Shown here one piece after another: positions 16,098 to 26,200 of a stretch of DNA of 64,000 nucleotides. The stretch is from Pseudoalteromonas shioyasakiensis (GTDB taxonomy: Bacteria; Pseudomonadota; Gammaproteobacteria; Enterobacterales; Alteromonadaceae). Location of the stretch: assembly GCF_019134595.1 (NCBI RefSeq), contig NZ_CP077770.1:1694001-1758000 (forward strand). The letters are read 5' to 3'. The position numbers were made by a program, and so were the translations under genes. Every line of letters starts with the position of its first letter. Position 1 is the first letter of the stretch. The notes beneath the pieces are model-generated. The model worked only from the letters and a program-made list of their open reading frames with translations, was not told the DNA's origin and did no database searches.

Positions 16098-17591
16098 TTG
16101 AAACATTCCATCTCCTCCCTAGAAAAGACCGCGCTAGCACTGTGTATGTTTGGTGCACTGATTGCTGTGATTTTGCCTGATGTTATCACTGAGCAAGTTC
16201 AGCCGTTTGTACAAATGCTGTTAAGATGGACAGGTAGCAGTTTTTTCTTATTGGTGAACTTTTTATTGTTTGCCATCATTATTTTAGCTATTAGCCCACT
16301 CGGTAGCCGAAAAGTGGGTGGCGAGCACGCTGTTGTCGAGTATTCAAATTTTGGCTGGTTTGCCATGTTGTTTGCAGCGGGAATGGGCTCAGGCTTGGTT
16401 TTTTGGGGCGTAGCTGAGCCTGCATTACATTCTCTCGACCCACCACTTAAACAAAGCTTATACCCAGATAGACTAGCTAGTAGTCTCGCTTTAACCTTGG
16501 TTAACTGGGGCGCCCATGCTTGGTCGCTTTATGCCGTATTTGCCCTAGTGCTTGGGGGGTTAACGCAATACAGTGGTAAGTCAGGAGACATTTGTGCCCC
16601 TGTTTTAACGGCGCTTGGTCACCGCTTTGATAAGTCTGCAAAATTTACTGTGTCGTTTATTGTGAAGTTAATTGCGGTAATCGCTATTTTTTTTGGTGTG
16701 GTCGGCACCATAGCAAACTCGACTTTATTGATCAGTAAAGGCGTAGAAATAGAGTTGGGGGTTACTTCTACTGTATTAGTGGGGTCATTAATCGTTTGTT
16801 TGTTAGCAGTTATTTATTCGCTGTCGGTTAAATTTGGATTACGACGCGGGGTACAGTCACTGAGTATATTCAATGTGGTCTTGGCCTTTACTTTACTAAC
16901 CTGGTTATTAACTGTTGTGCCGATTGCGCCCATTATTAAAATTGCATTAGATGGGACCGGCTACTATTTACAGTTACTTGCGACCGGCACTTGGCAATTT
17001 GATAGCCAGTTAAAAACGCCGGACTGGGCTACTCATTGGACATATAACTATTACTTTTGGTGGTTAGCGTGGGGGCCATTTGTTGGTGTGTTCCTAGCTA
17101 AAATTAGCCAGGGGCGTAAAGTTTGGCAATTTATTTTGGCGGTTGTGTGTATTCCAACTTTAGTGACTATTATTTGGTTTGCGACCTTTTCGGGGGCTGC
17201 AATTGAATGGGATAGACTTAATCAAGCAGGCATTTTAGTCGCAATAAAACATGATTACAGCCAAGGCTTATTTGTATTTTTTAATCAACTAGACTGGCAA
17301 GGAACGGTGTTTATTTGGACCAGCTTATTACTACTGTTGATATTTGTTGCTACATCCGCTGACTCTGCAATTTTAGTCATAAGAGAGCTGGTTGGCTCTG
17401 GGCAAAATAACCGCGTAACTCTTTACGCATGGTGTTTAGCATTATTCATATGTAGCTTTGCATTATTACTGCTACAAGATGAGCCATTAAATCGTAGCGT
17501 TGCAATTTTAGGTGCTTTACCTTTCTTGTTAATATTCCTCTTACAGTTAGCTGGGTTTTTAAAAGAATTTATTCGCGATATTTGTGATTAA
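16098..17591 (+). CDS. BCCT-family betaine/choline/carnitine transporter
   Basis: A 497-residue secondary transporter with about twelve membrane segments. The family glycine motif appears as GMGSGLVFWGVAEP, and the tryptophan box as YYFWWLAWGPFVGVFLAKISQGR; both are diagnostic of BCCT carriers that import quaternary ammonium osmolytes with sodium or protons. It lacks the long charged tails that act as osmosensors in BetP, so it may be constitutive. Translation probably begins at TTG 16098, ten bases after an AGG; no ATG lies upstream in frame. The substrate could be glycine betaine, choline or DMSP. Confidence 0.92.
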   Translation: MKHSISSLEKTALALCMFGALIAVILPDVITEQVQPFVQMLLRWTGSSFFLLVNFLLFAIIILAISPLGSRKVGGEHAVVEYSNFGWFAMLFAAGMGSGLVFWGVAEPALHSLDPPLKQSLYPDRLASSLALTLVNWGAHAWSLYAVFALVLGGLTQYSGKSGDICAPVLTALGHRFDKSAKFTVSFIVKLIAVIAIFFGVVGTIANSTLLISKGVEIELGVTSTVLVGSLIVCLLAVIYSLSVKFGLRRGVQSLSIFNVVLAFTLLTWLLTVVPIAPIIKIALDGTGYYLQLLATGTWQFDSQLKTPDWATHWTYNYYFWWLAWGPFVGVFLAKISQGRKVWQFILAVVCIPTLVTIIWFATFSGAAIEWDRLNQAGILVAIKHDYSQGLFVFFNQLDWQGTVFIWTSLLLLLIFVATSADSAILVIRELVGSGQNNRVTLYAWCLALFICSFALLLLQDEPLNRSVAILGALPFLLIFLLQLAGFLKEFIRDICD

Positions 17592-17666
17592 TCTACAGTT
17601 TTTTACAGTTAAAGTACGCGTTTGTTATTATGCTTAGAAAATAAGCTTAAGTGTATTGGAGGACCG

Positions 17667-18011
17667 ATGCTTAAATCTCTGTATCTTATACTTTCTGTTA
17701 GTTTACTCAGTGGTTGTACTGCAATTGGCCTAGTTGCAGATGGAATTGGCGGGCGAGCTAGCCAAGCACAGCCTGCAAGCGCCTATGCAGATAAAAAAGA
17801 TAATGACCGAGTTAACTATGGTATGACCATGACGATGCTAGGTTACGAAATCGACAAAGCGATTATTGAAGGCCTAGAGAATGGTAGCAAAGACAAAGAC
17901 GTTGAGCTTAAATGTCGTCAAATAAGTCGCGCAATAAAAGAATGTGTTGAAGTTCAAGCTGAGCCGAAAAAAAGACCCACATTAATGGATAGTTTTAACA
18001 ATGAAGATTAA
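17667..18011 (+). CDS. small outer-membrane-type lipoprotein, twin A
   Basis: A 114-residue predicted lipoprotein. The signal ends in the lipobox LSGC (Cys17). The mature part is hydrophilic and ends with CRQISRAIKECVEV, a paired-cysteine motif shared with the next gene. I place the start at ATG 17667, preceded by TTGGAGGA, rather than the longer frame from 17622. It overlaps its twin by 11 bases, so the two are probably translated together. No known family is recognised. The residue after the lipid-bearing cysteine is Thr, not Asp, which suggests outer-membrane sorting by Lol. Confidence 0.75.
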   Translation: MLKSLYLILSVSLLSGCTAIGLVADGIGGRASQAQPASAYADKKDNDRVNYGMTMTMLGYEIDKAIIEGLENGSKDKDVELKCRQISRAIKECVEVQAEPKKRPTLMDSFNNED

Positions 18012-18309
18012 CTTTTCAAAACTTGTTATTTGCTTAGTTAGCTACCAATTGGTGGGGTGTACAGTGGCGGGGTCAATAGTAGATGGCTATGCAAAAAACT
18101 CACAACCAACAAACCTTGCAACTACAAATGCAAATCAAACTAACAGCACAGTAACGGACTCTGAAGGCTTTTCATTTGCAAAGTTAGGCTTTGAAATTGA
18201 TAGCGCTGTAATTGGTTTACTCAAACCAAAAGAGGAAGAACCGCAATTAGTTTGCAGGCAAATCACCAGCAGTATTAAAGAGTGTGAGGAAGTTAAGCCC
18301 TCACACTAA
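18001..18309 (+). CDS. small outer-membrane-type lipoprotein, twin B
   Basis: A 102-residue lipoprotein with the lipobox LVGC (Cys20), then an Asn/Thr-rich linker. The C-terminus CRQITSSIKECEEV repeats the motif of twin A, and the sentences FAKLGFEIDSAVI and MTMLGYEIDKAII align as well. They are therefore tandem paralogues that have diverged in the linker. The start overlaps the end of twin A. No terminator is obvious before the convergent fghA 15 bases away. Function unknown. Confidence 0.72.
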   Translation: MKINFSKLVICLVSYQLVGCTVAGSIVDGYAKNSQPTNLATTNANQTNSTVTDSEGFSFAKLGFEIDSAVIGLLKPKEEEPQLVCRQITSSIKECEEVKPSH

Positions 18310-18323
18310 AAATGTGATATTAA

Positions 18324-19160
18324 TTACAGATACTTTTGATGAAACATTAGGTGTTCGTCAATAAAGCTGCTGATAAAGAAGTAACTATGATCATAACCCG
18401 CGTGCATGTTAATTTCGGCTGGGTAATCTTTCTCGTTTACGACAGCAAATAAGTTCTCAGTTTTGAGTTGCTCAGTTAAGAAGTTATCGGCCTCACCTTG
18501 ATCAATACGCATTGGTAAATAATCTTCAGAGACGGCTTTTTTCATTAATTCACAGCTGTCGTATTCAAGCCAACTTGCTTTATCACTACCTAGGTAATTA
18601 CTAAATGCTTTTTCACCCCAAGGGCAATTAATCGGGTTCACAATCGGGCTAAAAGCACTGGCACTGACGTATTGTTTAGGGTTTTTAAGTGCAATCATCA
18701 ATGCGCCGTGACCACCCATAGAATGACCAGCAATGGCTTTTTTAGTCGTCACAGGGAAGTGTGCTTCGATAAGTGCAGGTAACTCAGTAACAACATAGTC
18801 GTACATATTGTAGTGCACATTGTAAGGTGCTTGAGTCGCATTGACATAAAAGCCAGCACCTTGACCAAAGTCGTAGTTTTCATCGTCAGGAACATTTTCA
18901 CCGCGCGGGCTAGTATCTGGAGCGACAATCGCAATACCCAGTTCAGCCGCTTTTTTAAATGCCCCGGCTTTTTGCATAAAGTTTTCATCAGTACAGGTTA
19001 AACCTGACAACCAATACATCACTGGCACTTTGTTCGTTTCGCTGGCACCTGGCGGTAAAAAAATCGCAAAGCGCATAGCACAATGTGTGCTGCTAGCTTG
19101 GTGGGTATATTGTTTATGCCAGCCACCGCTGACTTTTGTTGAGCTTATGTTTTCTAGCAT
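18324..19160 (-). CDS. fghA: S-formylglutathione hydrolase
   Basis: A 278-residue alpha/beta hydrolase of the esterase D family. It splits S-formylglutathione into formate and glutathione, the second step of formaldehyde detoxification. The triad is Ser147 in GHSMGGHGA, Asp225 in EADNFL and His258 in HAGYDHSYFF. I start at the ATG at 19160, which has AAGGA seven bases upstream; a TTG six bases earlier is less likely. It lies 55 bases after frmA on the same strand, with a stable hairpin between the two. Confidence 0.93.
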   Translation of the reverse strand: MLENISSTKVSGGWHKQYTHQASSTHCAMRFAIFLPPGASETNKVPVMYWLSGLTCTDENFMQKAGAFKKAAELGIAIVAPDTSPRGENVPDDENYDFGQGAGFYVNATQAPYNVHYNMYDYVVTELPALIEAHFPVTTKKAIAGHSMGGHGALMIALKNPKQYVSASAFSPIVNPINCPWGEKAFSNYLGSDKASWLEYDSCELMKKAVSEDYLPMRIDQGEADNFLTEQLKTENLFAVVNEKDYPAEINMHAGYDHSYFFISSFIDEHLMFHQKYL

Positions 19161-19180
19161 AACCAAATCCTTGAAACATA

Positions 19181-19204
19181 GGCGCTAGGTATCAACCTAG
19201 CGCC
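19181..19204 (-). promoter_or_regulatory. intercistronic hairpin between frmA and fghA
   Basis: A perfect ten-base-pair stem (GGCGCTAGGT with its complement, four-base loop) lies between frmA stop and the fghA ribosome site. No U-tract follows it on the minus strand, so it is more likely an RNA-stability or processing element than a terminator. Confidence 0.6.
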
Positions 19205-19215
19205 AAATTAAAAGA

Positions 19216-20346
<1,131 letters not shown>

Positions 20347-20447
20347 TTATAGTTGTTGGAAGTAAGTATTAAACTTAGTCTATTTTATTTGTTTCTCAAT
20401 GAATGATAATCTTCGTTTTATTAAAACACTTTTACAGTATGGTAATA

Positions 20448-21329
20448 ATGAATCGTTGGCACGGAATTGATGAGTTTTTAGCGGTAGCAGAAACAGGCAG
20501 TTTCACAAAAGCAAGTAAACTACTGGGTATGTCAGTGGCCCATGTAAGCCGGTATGTGAGTCAATTAGAAGAGCGTTTAAACACCCAATTGCTAACCCGA
20601 ACAACCCGTAAAGTGGTGCTAACGCAAGAAGGGCAGGTGTTTGCGCATCAAACAAAGCAATTACAGCATGCCATGGATGATGCCACGGCACTGCTTGCAG
20701 AGCAGCAACTGACACCCAAAGGTAGTATAAAACTAACAGCCCCTGTGATGTACGGTGAAAGTTTCATCATGCCTGCGGTACATTCGTTTATGCAAAAGCA
20801 CCCAGATATTGAAGTGATTAGCCATTTAAGCAATGAGCAAGTCAATCTATTAGAAGATGGGTATGATCTCGCTATTCGCCTTGGTCATTTAAAAGATTCA
20901 TCTTTAAAAGCACGGCGCATTAGTCAGCGCAGGCTTGTTATTTGTTGTAGCCCTGAATATATCAATAAATTCGGCCAACCACACAGTGTGAGTGAATTAC
21001 ATCAGCACAATTGCCTGATTGGTAATAACAGTTACTGGCGGGTAAAAGAGCAGGGCCAAGACAAGCACATTAAAGTGGCAGGGCGTTTGGCATGTAACAG
21101 TGGCTGGGCATTGGTTGACGCTGCAATAAAAGGGTTAGGCATCGTGCAACTACCAGATTACTATGTCAATGAACACCTAGCCAATGGCAGGTTGAGTGCT
21201 GTACTTTCGAATGTTGCACCGGCACCTGAAGGTGTATGGGGGGTGTATCCACCAAGGCAGTTTATCGCAACCAATGTAAAAGCATTACTTGACCATTTGG
21301 TTGCTACTGTTCAAGTATCAGATTTATAA
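20448..21329 (+). CDS. LysR-family regulator, likely of frmA-fghA
   Basis: A LysR-type regulator of 293 residues from ATG 20448 (the frame is open back to 20403, with another ATG at 20439). The N-terminal winged helix reads FLAVAETGSFTKASKLLGMSVAHVSRYVSQLEE without its full length given here, followed by the substrate-binding domain. It is divergent from frmA, an arrangement in which LysR proteins usually control the neighbour; formaldehyde or a glutathione adduct is the plausible signal. No strong Shine-Dalgarno helps decide the start; the homology start MNRWHGIDEF is favoured. Confidence 0.87.
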   Translation: MNRWHGIDEFLAVAETGSFTKASKLLGMSVAHVSRYVSQLEERLNTQLLTRTTRKVVLTQEGQVFAHQTKQLQHAMDDATALLAEQQLTPKGSIKLTAPVMYGESFIMPAVHSFMQKHPDIEVISHLSNEQVNLLEDGYDLAIRLGHLKDSSLKARRISQRRLVICCSPEYINKFGQPHSVSELHQHNCLIGNNSYWRVKEQGQDKHIKVAGRLACNSGWALVDAAIKGLGIVQLPDYYVNEHLANGRLSAVLSNVAPAPEGVWGVYPPRQFIATNVKALLDHLVATVQVSDL

Positions 21330-21418
21330 TTATTTTTTACAATTTCGCGCATCCCATGCAAGCTAAATCTATGCTAACATGAGCGCATATTTAGCCCTTG
21401 GAATACCTATAATTCATT

Positions 21419-22636
21419 ATGTTTCAACCTGTTAGCCTTTTTATAGGGCTGAGATATAGTCGCTCCTCAAAGGGCAATGCTTTTATCTCATTTATTTCAT
21501 TTTTCTCTATCGCGGGCATTGCTATTGGCTTAATGGCCTTGTTTACAGTCAGTTCAGTAATGAATGGCTTTGAAAATAACCTTAAAACCAACATGCTAGG
21601 TTTAATTCCCCATATTGAAGTATCAGCCGAAGATAATTCGAAAGAAACCATGCTGCAGTTAAAGCAGCAACTAGCAAATTCTCAAGATGTTAAACAAGTT
21701 AACCTATACCGCCATGGCGAAGCCATTTTACAAACTAACCAAGATTTGCACGGCGTATTGTTACAAGGCCTTTATGATGAAGGAAGCTCCATCTATAACG
21801 TAAAAGATAAAATTGTTGCTGGCAATTGGTCACAAGTGATGGATAGCAACTATCACATTGCGATTAGCCGCTATTTGAGCAGAAAATTGGGTATTTCGCT
21901 TGGGGATAAAGTACGGGTGATCATGCCTAATGCCAGTTCGTATACTCCCCTTGGTCGAGTACCGAGTCAGCGCTTGTTTACCGTTGCTGCACTGTATGAA
22001 ACACAGTCAGAAATTGATATGTCATTGGCATTTACCAGTGGCTATTCGTTAGGCAGAGTTTTAAAACTAGCAAAATCAGCAGCACCCAATTTGAGTGTGT
22101 CGCTGTATGAACCATTTGCTGTTGAGCAAGTATTGCAATCTCAGATAGCTATTTTACAAGATTATACAGTGACTGATTGGCGAGCTAGCCAAGGCACATT
22201 ATTTGCCGCTGTGGCAATGGAAAAGCGCATTATGTCGATGTTACTTGGCTTAATCGTGCTCGTTGCAGTGTTTAATATTGTTTCAGCATTAACCATGATG
22301 GTCAGTGAGAAGCAAAGTGAAGTCGCTATTTTACAAACACTGGGTTTGACTCCGTTACAAGTGCAGCATGTGTTTATGATCCAAGGCTTATATAACGGTC
22401 TTATCGGTACCAGCATTGGTGCGTTACTTGGTGTGCTATTAAGTAGCAACATTAATGAATTATTGAATATGTTAGGCATCAATTTATTAGCGGGTGTGAG
22501 TCTACCTGTTAAATTTGATGTTATGAGTTTGAGTCTAATTGCTGCAGGGAGTATTGCGATGAGCTTTTTAGCTACCTTGTATCCTGCCAGAAAAGCTGCA
22601 AAAGTGAATCCAGCAGAGGTATTACGTTATGAGTGA
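21419..22636 (+). CDS. lolC: lipoprotein-releasing ABC permease LolC
   Basis: A 405-residue inner-membrane permease with one N-terminal and three C-terminal membrane segments around a large periplasmic domain, the LolC/MacB architecture. The opening motif FIGLRYSRSSKGNAFISFIS and the ending [23 protein letters not shown] are family hallmarks. LolC's hook recruits the chaperone LolA and, with LolD and LolE, passes lipoproteins from the inner membrane to LolA. It overlaps lolD by eight bases. The C-terminal ATP-coupling end LYPARKAAKVNPAEVL is shared with LolE. Confidence 0.92.
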   Translation: MFQPVSLFIGLRYSRSSKGNAFISFISFFSIAGIAIGLMALFTVSSVMNGFENNLKTNMLGLIPHIEVSAEDNSKETMLQLKQQLANSQDVKQVNLYRHGEAILQTNQDLHGVLLQGLYDEGSSIYNVKDKIVAGNWSQVMDSNYHIAISRYLSRKLGISLGDKVRVIMPNASSYTPLGRVPSQRLFTVAALYETQSEIDMSLAFTSGYSLGRVLKLAKSAAPNLSVSLYEPFAVEQVLQSQIAILQDYTVTDWRASQGTLFAAVAMEKRIMSMLLGLIVLVAVFNIVSALTMMVSEKQSEVAILQTLGLTPLQVQHVFMIQGLYNGLIGTSIGALLGVLLSSNINELLNMLGINLLAGVSLPVKFDVMSLSLIAAGSIAMSFLATLYPARKAAKVNPAEVLRYE

Positions 22637-23327
22637 TTTAGTTATCAATTGTCAGCAGCTAAATAAAGTCTATCAAGATGGCGATAACGAGGTTGCGGTA
22701 TTAAAAGGGGTTGATTTAGCACTTAAACAAGGCGAAATGTTAGCTGTTGTAGGGAGCTCTGGCTCTGGTAAAAGTACCTTATTACACATATTAGGCACCT
22801 TAGATAACGAAAGCTCAGGCAAGGTTGAAATTAAAGGTCAGCAGGTTTCTAAATTAAATCGAAAACAACAAGCCAGTTTCCGAAATGAAAATTTGGGTTT
22901 TATTTATCAATTCCACCATCTATTAATGGAATTTACTGCCATTGAAAATGTTGCTATGCCACTTTTAATAAAAGGTTTAAGCGCAAAAGCGGCAACTGAG
23001 AAAGCCCGTAACATGCTAGATAAAGTTGGGTTATCTCATCGTAGTGAACATAAACCTTCAGCGTTATCAGGTGGTGAGAGGCAGCGGGTTGCAATAGCAC
23101 GCGCATTAGTAACTGAGCCTGCTTTAGTGCTTGCCGATGAACCAACCGGTAACCTAGATAAACAAAACGCTATTAAGATTTACGATTTAATTAAAGAGTT
23201 AAATACTAGCTTAAAAACCAGTTTTGTTGTGGTAACCCATGATTTAGAACTTGCAGATAAACTAGGCAAAATTGCCTATTTAGATGATGGTAAGCTTGCA
23301 ATTAAAGAGTCTCAGCATGTTGCTTAG
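22629..23327 (+). CDS. lolD: lipoprotein-releasing ATPase LolD
   Basis: A 232-residue ABC ATPase. Walker A is GSSGSGKST (42-50), the signature is [15 protein letters not shown], and Walker B is [11 protein letters not shown]. It powers LolCE for release of outer-membrane lipoproteins. It overlaps lolC by eight bases and lolE by eleven, so the three are translated as a coupled set. The Q-loop region reads [17 protein letters not shown], as in LolD/MacB ATPases. Confidence 0.95.
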   Translation: MSDLVINCQQLNKVYQDGDNEVAVLKGVDLALKQGEMLAVVGSSGSGKSTLLHILGTLDNESSGKVEIKGQQVSKLNRKQQASFRNENLGFIYQFHHLLMEFTAIENVAMPLLIKGLSAKAATEKARNMLDKVGLSHRSEHKPSALSGGERQRVAIARALVTEPALVLADEPTGNLDKQNAIKIYDLIKELNTSLKTSFVVVTHDLELADKLGKIAYLDDGKLAIKESQHVA

Positions 23328-24561
23328 TGCCTTTATTTCAAAACGATTTCGTGCCCATAGTGGCCAAAAAGACGGACAAAACGGTTTTGTTAGTTTTATC
23401 GCTAAAGCATCAACAATCGGCATACTTTTAGGTGTTGCTGTGCTAATTGTTGCTTTATCAGTGATTAATGGCTTTGAGCAGCAGCTAGTGCATCGGCTTT
23501 TATCGGTTGTACCTCAGGTTGAATATGTTGCCCCTAACAAACCCATCAATAATTGGCAGTCAAAAGTTGCTCTATTGCGCTCTCAAGCAGGTGTTACAGG
23601 TGCTGCGCCATTTATTAGTGTTAACGGCATGGCACAATATAAAAGCGAGCTAAAAGCGGTTGAAGTGCGTGGTGTTAGCCCCGAATTTGAAAACCAAGTG
23701 TCGGCATTAAACCAATTCACAGAAGGGCGCTTAGTTAGTCAGTTACAACAAGAAGATGTACTGTTAGGGCAGCAAATAGTCAACCGATTAGGTCTTAAAA
23801 TTGGTGACCCAGTTACCTTATTAATCCCACAGATAAACCAGCAAAGTAACACGTTACTTGCCCCAAAACGGGTGAGCTTGAATCTTGCGGGTATTATAAA
23901 AATGGGTGGCCCAATTGATGAAACGGCGGCTTTCATTCGCCTTGATAAAGCACAAAGTGTGCTGAGTTTTGAGCAAAACCAAGTAACCGGATTACGATTA
24001 CAAGTAGCAGATGTATTTGCGGCCCATCAAACGGCGATGCGTGTGGGGCAAGTTATACCTGATTATGTCTATGTCTCGAGTTGGTTTAGAACCCAGGGTA
24101 GCTTATATCAAGATATTCAAATGGTTCGTACTATTGTGTATATCGTGGTGTTTTTAATAATTGCTGTAGCGAGTTTTAATATTGTTTCGTCATTAGTGAT
24201 GGAAGTACGTGAAAAACAGGCAAATATCGCAATTTTAAAAACCATGGGCGCACAAGATAGCACTATTTTAGCAACCTTTGTGATGCAAGGTTTTACACAA
24301 GCTTTAATTGGCGTGATCTTAGGCACTGTTATCGGCGTAATGCTTGCGTTAAACATCAGTGAACTGTTCACTTGGGCAAGTAACTTATTTGGCGATAACC
24401 CGTTAAAAGGGGTTTATTTTATAGAGTTTTTACCCAGTAAATTAGTTTGGCAAGATATCGTTATCACGGTGATTGTTACTTTTGTTCTCGCTATTTTGGC
24501 AACATTATACCCTGCATGGCAAGCAACCCGAGTCGATCCTGCAAAAGTACTGGGTAATTAA
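23317..24561 (+). CDS. lolE: lipoprotein-releasing ABC permease LolE
   Basis: A 414-residue permease of the LolE type, with the same four-segment MacB architecture as LolC. It opens [16 protein letters not shown] and ends ATLYPAWQATRVDPAKVLGN. I start at ATG 23317, which overlaps lolD by 11 bases; the frame is open back to 23284 but that stretch is lolD coding sequence. LolE carries the lipoprotein-binding side of the complex, whereas LolC contacts LolA. The following small gene starts ten bases later and may be in the same operon. Confidence 0.92.
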   Translation: MLLSAFISKRFRAHSGQKDGQNGFVSFIAKASTIGILLGVAVLIVALSVINGFEQQLVHRLLSVVPQVEYVAPNKPINNWQSKVALLRSQAGVTGAAPFISVNGMAQYKSELKAVEVRGVSPEFENQVSALNQFTEGRLVSQLQQEDVLLGQQIVNRLGLKIGDPVTLLIPQINQQSNTLLAPKRVSLNLAGIIKMGGPIDETAAFIRLDKAQSVLSFEQNQVTGLRLQVADVFAAHQTAMRVGQVIPDYVYVSSWFRTQGSLYQDIQMVRTIVYIVVFLIIAVASFNIVSSLVMEVREKQANIAILKTMGAQDSTILATFVMQGFTQALIGVILGTVIGVMLALNISELFTWASNLFGDNPLKGVYFIEFLPSKLVWQDIVITVIVTFVLAILATLYPAWQATRVDPAKVLGN

Positions 24562-24570
24562 GGAGTGTTT

Positions 24571-25101
24571 ATGGATAAGCAAAGGATTATCGATTTTTGG
24601 TTTGAGGAATTAGGACCAGATGCTTGGTATCAGCAATCAGATGAAGTTGATGCCTTAATTACAGGTGAGTTTTCAGAATGCCTTTTGCAGGTTATAGCTG
24701 GCGAGCATGCTGACTGGCGTGTTGACGCCCTAGGATCTGTAGCTGAAATAATCGTGTTAGATCAGTTTTCACGCAATATTTACCGTAATACGGTGAAAGC
24801 GTTTAGCCAAGACCCACAAGCGCTAAGCTTAGCGCAAAGAGCAATTGAATTAGGTTTTGATAAAAAATTACCTAGCTCTCAAGCTGTGTTTATTTATATG
24901 CCGTTTATGCACAGTGAATCGAAAGTGATTCATCAACAAGCTGAGCAATTGTTTAAAGGCATGAGTAATTATGAATTTGAACTAAAACACAAAGCGATTA
25001 TTGATAGGTTTGGTCGGTACCCACATCGCAATAAAGTTTTAGGTCGCGAATCAACAGCTGAAGAGCTGCAATTTTTAACAGAGGCTAACTCTTCTTTCTG
25101 A
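24571..25101 (+). CDS. DUF924-family protein
   Basis: A 176-residue soluble helical protein matching DUF924: opening RIIDFWFEELGPDAWYQQ, middle VLDQFSRNIYRNT and SQAVFIYMPFMHSE, and ending IIDRFGRYPHRNKVLGR. The fold in relatives is TPR-like, and no biochemical role is established. I chose ATG 24571 with AAGGAG five bases upstream rather than the GTG at 24565. It is ten bases after lolE and probably travels on the lol transcript. Confidence 0.85.
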   Translation: MDKQRIIDFWFEELGPDAWYQQSDEVDALITGEFSECLLQVIAGEHADWRVDALGSVAEIIVLDQFSRNIYRNTVKAFSQDPQALSLAQRAIELGFDKKLPSSQAVFIYMPFMHSESKVIHQQAEQLFKGMSNYEFELKHKAIIDRFGRYPHRNKVLGRESTAEELQFLTEANSSF

Positions 25102-25214
25102 GTTGACTGAATAGTACGCAAGTAAATTAAAATGCTCTTTGATTGCCCGTAAACACTTGCACAGCGCCATTTTAAACCTTAAAGTGTCAGAAATGTTGTA
25201 AAAGAGTAACCACC

Positions 25215-25661
25215 ATGGAACAAAAACAAGCAAGACCATTAACACCAGAAGAACAAGCCGAAGCGCAAAAACAAAGTGTTATTTGGCAAAGAGAATGTTT
25301 CCAAAATGCACAAAAGCATTTAGCTGAAAAAGGCGTTATTCCGCAAACTGTTGTAGAAAAAGAAAGCCGTTTTATTGCGCCTTTAGTAGCTATTTGGAAA
25401 TTTAAAGCACAAAACGGTAAGAGCTATTGGGTGATCACCGGTCGTTTACCTACCGATCACGCTGAAGCAAGTGCAGCAAACAATGCACGTGAAGTATTAC
25501 GTTACTTCTCTATGCAGTGGCAAATGAAAGCTGATCAGCTGATGCAGTCAGGTGCGGTAGATAAAACTAAAGTTGATTTTGCTAACCTGTTAATCAACCG
25601 TGCTCATGGCTTATATGAGCTATTTGAAAAAGAAGAAATGTGGCAAAACGAGCCAGCATAA
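25215..25661 (+). CDS. conserved DUF4826-like small protein
   Basis: A 148-residue cytoplasmic protein without signal or membrane segments. It resembles a small conserved family in Alteromonadales and Shewanella that I believe is DUF4826: SVIWQRECFQNAQKHLAEKG near the start, FIAPLVAIWKFKAQNGKSYWVITG in the middle, and LINRAHGLYELFEKEEMW near the end. Function unknown. It precedes a strong bidirectional terminator. A ribosome site GAGTAA lies upstream of the ATG. Confidence 0.7.
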   Translation: MEQKQARPLTPEEQAEAQKQSVIWQRECFQNAQKHLAEKGVIPQTVVEKESRFIAPLVAIWKFKAQNGKSYWVITGRLPTDHAEASAANNAREVLRYFSMQWQMKADQLMQSGAVDKTKVDFANLLINRAHGLYELFEKEEMWQNEPA

Positions 25662-25683
25662 CTAACTCTGAATACTTTCTAAT

Positions 25684-25717
25684 AAAAAAGCTGAATAATG
25701 TTATTCAGCTTTTTTAT
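25684..25717. terminator. bidirectional Rho-independent terminator
   Basis: AAAAAGCTGAATAA pairs with TTATTCAGCTTTTT; it has A- and T-runs on either side and separates the convergent genes ending at 25661 and 25730. Confidence 0.9.
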
Positions 25718-25729
25718 TTAACATATACC

Positions 25730-26188
25730 TTAGTGCACCAAAGTGAATGGCCGCGTATCAAATTGCTTAATAGGGCAGAGCATTCGTTGCCTTGGAATAC
25801 CTGCCTCCATAAATACTAAACCATCAGCCGAAAAGCCATTTCGTTTAAATCTATCTACTTCGTTCAATATGCAATTAATGCTGACGCAATCACAGCCTTG
25901 CTTTTCAGCCATGCCTACTAAGTAATTCAATAATGATTTGTAAACCGAACGGTTACGGTGTTCAGGTAAAACAGCAATTCGGCCAATGAGGCCATCATTA
26001 CATAAACGCCCAGTAGCAACTGGGCATTTACACTCGTCGGTCACGAGTACGTGATGTGCTGTTTTATCTAAATGATCAAACTCTATGTGTTTAGGAATAT
26101 GTAGTTCGCATACAAATACTCGCTCTCGGATCTGTTGTAAGAGTTCCTTGTCGATACTCCATTCAACTTCATCTATTTGATAGCTCAT
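25730..26188 (-). CDS. ElaA-like GNAT acetyltransferase
   Basis: A 152-residue GNAT. The early motif RERVFVCELHIPKHIEFDHLD followed by an AHHVLVTD strand, and RIAVLPEHRNRSVYKSLL for acetyl-CoA binding, resemble ElaA/YjcF-type acyltransferases. The usual QxxGxG/A loop is weak here (EHRNRSVY), so the cofactor site is somewhat atypical. I chose ATG 26188 with AGGAG nine bases upstream. It lies 12 bases after roxA on the same strand and is likely co-transcribed with it. Substrate unknown. Confidence 0.78.
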   Translation of the reverse strand: MSYQIDEVEWSIDKELLQQIRERVFVCELHIPKHIEFDHLDKTAHHVLVTDECKCPVATGRLCNDGLIGRIAVLPEHRNRSVYKSLLNYLVGMAEKQGCDCVSINCILNEVDRFKRNGFSADGLVFMEAGIPRQRMLCPIKQFDTRPFTLVH

Positions 26189-26200
26189 AAACACACGCTC

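Noticed and set aside
20503..20715. Minus-strand 70-codon ORF in the LysR gene, hydrophobic
   Set aside because: Shadow of the conserved helix-turn-helix region.
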